Positions 61,488 through 64,000 of a stretch of DNA of 64,000 nucleotides are shown here, piece after piece. Within the stretch, counting starts at the first letter, position 1. Every line of letters begins with the position of its first letter. This stretch comes from Pseudonocardia autotrophica. GTDB taxonomy: Bacteria > Actinomycetota > Actinomycetes > Mycobacteriales > Pseudonocardiaceae. The notes beneath the pieces were generated by a model that had not been told where the DNA came from, did not search any database, and saw nothing but the letters and a program-made list of their open reading frames with translations. Where the stretch lies: assembly GCF_003945385.1 (NCBI RefSeq), contig NZ_AP018920.1, forward strand, positions 62,001 to 126,000, in the 5' to 3' direction. Position numbers and translations under genes: made by a program.

Positions 61488-62489
61488 TCAGCGGCGCAGG
61501 GTGGTCGACGGCGACTCCCCGAACCGCGCCCGATAGGCGGCGGCGAACCGGCCGAGGTGCCCGAACCCGTGCCGCAGGGCCACCTCGGTGACCGAGCCGG
61601 TCACCGGATCCGCCGCGGCCAGCTCGGCCCGCACCCGGTCGAGCCGCACCCGGCGGAGGTAGGCCATCGGCGTGCTGCCGGTGTGCCTGCGGAACGCGGC
61701 GTGCAGGGCGCGCTCGCTGATCCCGGCCTCCCGCGCCAGGTCGGCGACGCCCAGCGACTCGTCGGTGCTCGACTCGATCAGCTCGACCACCCGGGCCACC
61801 GTCCGTGGCGGCGGACGCTCCGGTTCGGCGAACAGTGCCCGGGTGTGCCGGTGCCGCTGGCCGAGCAGCAACGCGGACACCAGCGACCGCTCCGCCTCGG
61901 CGGCCACGGCCGGGGGCGGCCGCCCGCTCGGACTGGTGCGCAGCACGTGGAGCAGCATCGACACGGCCGCCGTGACGCTGCTGCTGCCGACATCCAGGGC
62001 CGCCTCGAACGACAGCGGCCCGGCCGGCCGCCGGCCGAGCATCCGCTCCAGCGCGGTCTCCAGCCGGCGACGGTCGATCAGCACCATGAGCTGGTACGCC
62101 TCCGGTGACATCCGGATGGTCAGCGGACGGTCGTAGGTGAACACGGTCGCGCGGTCCGCATCGAGGGCGAGCGGCGGGCTGCCCTCCACCGACGAGACGG
62201 CCGATCCGGTGGACAGGAAGTTCAGCGTGACCCACGGGATCGGTGGCACGCAGGTGATCGCCACCGGGGTGCGGTAGGTGGTCGCCAGCAGGCCGATCCC
62301 GCCGACCGAGGCGAACCGCACCTGCGCGCGGAACCGTGACTCGTCGCGCACCGCCATCGCGTGCGCGCAGTCCAGGAACGCCTCGGTCCGGGTCCTGGCC
62401 CGGCGGGGATCCGGGGTGCTGAAGCCGGTGCCCCGGCTCAGCCGGCGGGCGTCCGGGCGTGTCACGTCCGACGGCGCCGATCCGGCCAT
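61488..62489 (-). CDS. AraC-family regulator 2
   Basis: 333 residues from ATG at 62489, chosen because GGAGG lies just upstream; an ATG at 62501 would use that site as coding. Same two-domain layout as AraC gene 1, with VRFASVGGIGLLATTYRTPVAI, and the C-terminus RFAAAYRARFGESPSTTLRR. It converges on AraC gene 1 with 144 bases between stops and diverges from the alpha/beta hydrolase gene. Confidence 0.92.
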   Translation of the reverse strand: MAGSAPSDVTRPDARRLSRGTGFSTPDPRRARTRTEAFLDCAHAMAVRDESRFRAQVRFASVGGIGLLATTYRTPVAITCVPPIPWVTLNFLSTGSAVSSVEGSPPLALDADRATVFTYDRPLTIRMSPEAYQLMVLIDRRRLETALERMLGRRPAGPLSFEAALDVGSSSVTAAVSMLLHVLRTSPSGRPPPAVAAEAERSLVSALLLGQRHRHTRALFAEPERPPPRTVARVVELIESSTDESLGVADLAREAGISERALHAAFRRHTGSTPMAYLRRVRLDRVRAELAAADPVTGSVTEVALRHGFGHLGRFAAAYRARFGESPSTTLRR

Positions 62490-62504
62490 GCTCGCCTCCA
62501 TTGG

Positions 62505-62518
62505 CGGACATCTGTCCG
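62505..62518. promoter_or_regulatory. Palindrome CGGACA-TC-TGTCCG (site 2)
   Basis: Same 6-2-6 palindrome as at 60298-60311, 15 bases before the start of AraC gene 2 and within the divergent spacer toward the hydrolase gene. Confidence 0.65.
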
Positions 62519-62723
62519 ATGGACGTCAGCGTGGCCAGCGAACAGGGCTGATGTCAACGTCCGGCCCGGTGGCGGCTGCGCAGGAAGCGGATCGCCGCAC
62601 GGCGGTGAACGGATCGCGGGCCCGCGACGCCACTCGTAGCGTCGAGGCGTGGCTGTGGCAGTCGCCACACCCCCGCGGTGCCGGACGGTGCCGGGGGCGA
62701 CCGACCCGGGGAGGCAGACACCG

Positions 62724-63533
62724 GTGACCGATGTCGTGGAAGGACCGGCCGTCGCGCGAACGCTCGCGGCCGGAAGCGGATCGATCAGCTACTTCCGGTC
62801 CGGGAGCGGGCACCCGTTGCTCTTCCTGCACGCGGCCGGTGGGGCCGGGATGTGGGGACCGTTCCACGAGCGGCTGTCGGGATCGGCGGACGTCATCGCC
62901 CCCGACCATCCCGGCTGGGGCGGCTCGGACGACCTGCCCGAACTGCGCGGTGTGGACGACCTCGTCTACCACTACCTCGACGTGCTCGACCGGCTCGAGC
63001 TGGACCGGGTCGACCTGGTCGGGGCGTCGTTCGGCGGGTGGCTGGCCGCCGAGCTCGCGGTGCACTCCCCGGAGCGGTTCCGCAGCCTGGTGCTGCTCGG
63101 CCCGGTCGGGTTGCGGATCCCCGGTCACCTGGTAGCCGACCTGTTCCTGATGACACCGCCGCAGCTGATCGCGGCGCTCTACCACGATCCGGCGCTGGTC
63201 GAGCAGATCCTCTCGGTCGCCCCGGAGACCGACCAGATCATCGCGACCTACCGGGAGCTGGGTTCGCTGGCCCGGTTCGGCTGGCGGCCGTTCCTGAACA
63301 ACCCGCGGCTGGAGAGCAGGCTGCACCGGATCTCGATGCCGACCCGGGTGATCGCGGCCGGCGAGGACCGGATCGTGCCGCGGGTGCACTGCGAGCGCTA
63401 CGCAGCGGGCATCCCCGATGCCGAGCTCGTCGTCGTCGACGACTGCGGGCACGCGCTGTACGGGGAGCGCCCGGACGCCGTCGCCGACGCGGTCAGCACC
63501 TTCCTCACCGAGCGCGCAGGAGGCCGGTCGTGA
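62724..63533 (+). CDS. Alpha/beta hydrolase (meta-cleavage-hydrolase-like)
   Basis: 269 residues from GTG at 62724 with GGGGAGG nine bases upstream; an alternative start at 62649 has a -10 box TAGCGT (62637-62642) before it. Catalytic triad: Ser in GASFGGWLAAEL, Asp in AAGEDRIVPRV, His in CGHALYGERPD; oxyanion segment LLFLHAAGGAGMW. Overlaps the next gene (GTGA). Its place between AraC and LLM-monooxygenase genes suggests C-C or ester cleavage in a catabolic route. Confidence 0.9.
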   Translation: MTDVVEGPAVARTLAAGSGSISYFRSGSGHPLLFLHAAGGAGMWGPFHERLSGSADVIAPDHPGWGGSDDLPELRGVDDLVYHYLDVLDRLELDRVDLVGASFGGWLAAELAVHSPERFRSLVLLGPVGLRIPGHLVADLFLMTPPQLIAALYHDPALVEQILSVAPETDQIIATYRELGSLARFGWRPFLNNPRLESRLHRISMPTRVIAAGEDRIVPRVHCERYAAGIPDAELVVVDDCGHALYGERPDAVADAVSTFLTERAGGRS

Positions 63534-64000
63534 AGTTCAACTTCTTCCACCTGATGCCCTACCCGTACCTGCCGGACGACTTCGACGACCTCGAGAAGTA
63601 CCCGTCGATGTCGCTGACCTACTCGAACGGGAACTTCGACCCGGCCCGCGGCGTGCAGCTCTACCACCGCTACCTCGACGAGCTGGAGTACGCCGACGCG
63701 GTCGGCTTCGACGGCATCGTGGTGAACGAACACCACCAGTCCGGCTACGGGATGATGCCGTCACCGAACATCATGGCCGCGGCGCTCGCCCGGCGGACGT
63801 CGAACTCGTCGATCCTGGTCCTCGGCAACGCCATCCCGATCCGCGGGAACCCGCTGCGGGTGGCCGAGGAGGTGGCGATGCTCGATCACCTCACGAACGG
63901 CCGTCTGGTGTCCGGGTTCGTCCGCGGGATCGGGTGGGAGCACTTCGCGCACAGTGTCAGCCCGGCCGAGTCGCGGTCCCGGTTCAACGAGGCGTTCGAC
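63530..64000 (+). CDS. Luciferase-like (LLM class) flavin monooxygenase, cut by window edge
   Basis: First 157 codons from GTG at 63530. The bacterial luciferase-type TIM barrel opens FNFFHLMPYPYLPDDF, then YADAVGFDGIVVNEHHQSGYGMMPSPNIMAAALARRT, ILVLGNAIPIRGNPLRVAEEVAMLDHLTNGRLVSGFVRG. The EHH and the LxHLTxGR pattern are typical. It needs reduced FMN from a reductase, probably encoded beyond the edge. Translationally coupled to the hydrolase. Confidence 0.92.
   Translation, partial: MKFNFFHLMPYPYLPDDFDDLEKYPSMSLTYSNGNFDPARGVQLYHRYLDELEYADAVGFDGIVVNEHHQSGYGMMPSPNIMAAALARRTSNSSILVLGNAIPIRGNPLRVAEEVAMLDHLTNGRLVSGFVRGIGWEHFAHSVSPAESRSRFNEAFD

Noticed and set aside
1..64000. Insertion sequences, integrases, prophage or plasmid genes
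   Set aside because: No transposase, recombinase, phage or replication protein was recognised on either strand.

Overview
The window is high-GC DNA with dense coding, frequent GTG starts, many 1-4 base start/stop overlaps and almost no T-runs at terminators. Gene families and order point to an actinobacterium of the Pseudonocardiaceae type (Pseudonocardia is my best guess from gene content; inference). Positions 1-10.9 kb carry the conserved actinobacterial cell-wall growth and signalling block in the same order as near oriC of Mycobacterium tuberculosis: glutamine amidotransferase, pknB, pknA, pbpA, rodA, pstP, fhaB, fhaA, then tRNA-Leu(CAG). Nearly all reads on the minus strand as one chain of overlapping or closely spaced genes.

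11-34 kb is mixed housekeeping and accessory content: a degenerate uridine-kinase-like protein, an IclR regulator, a cobalamin-independent methionine-synthase-like protein, a NarL-type two-component system, a methyltransferase, a Zn-alcohol dehydrogenase / amidohydrolase / DUF59 cassette resembling the accessory part of propane-type diiron monooxygenase operons, a hotdog thioesterase, an NAD(P)-binding protein, a disulfide oxidoreductase, a RecB-like nuclease, gamma-glutamyltranspeptidase, and a MarR-controlled MFS exporter with a carboxypeptidase-regulatory-like tail.

34-45 kb holds a Fpg/Nei glycosylase followed by a LytS/LytTR two-component system (split by an S49 peptidase gene) that runs through overlapping genes into an 830-residue low-complexity membrane protein and two sodium:solute symporters with a DUF485 partner. 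By analogy with pyruvate/acetate-sensing LytS-LytTR systems this is probably a monocarboxylate sensing and uptake unit.

45-51 kb contains a rhodanese, a DUF4328 membrane protein and a minus-strand run of cytochrome P450 plus three consecutive Roadblock/LC7-like genes, reminiscent of a conservon stripped of its kinase, DUF742 and GTPase parts. 51-58.7 kb has ferritin, a PLP deaminase, a CPBP protease, the LprD/DUF3817 pair, an iron-box-controlled DUF2470 protein, and pheA with a phosphoglycerate-mutase-like gene. 58.7-64 kb is a probable catabolic region: an acyl-CoA-dehydrogenase-type flavin monooxygenase, two AraC paralogues that share one 14-bp palindrome upstream, an alpha/beta hydrolase and a truncated luciferase-like monooxygenase.

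Short-period tandem repeats (10, 18, 20, 7 and 67 bp) recur between genes, mostly next to gene 3' ends. Many genes show a TANNNT -10 box 6-8 bases before the start codon, the arrangement of leaderless transcripts. No transposase, integrase, prophage or CRISPR array was seen.
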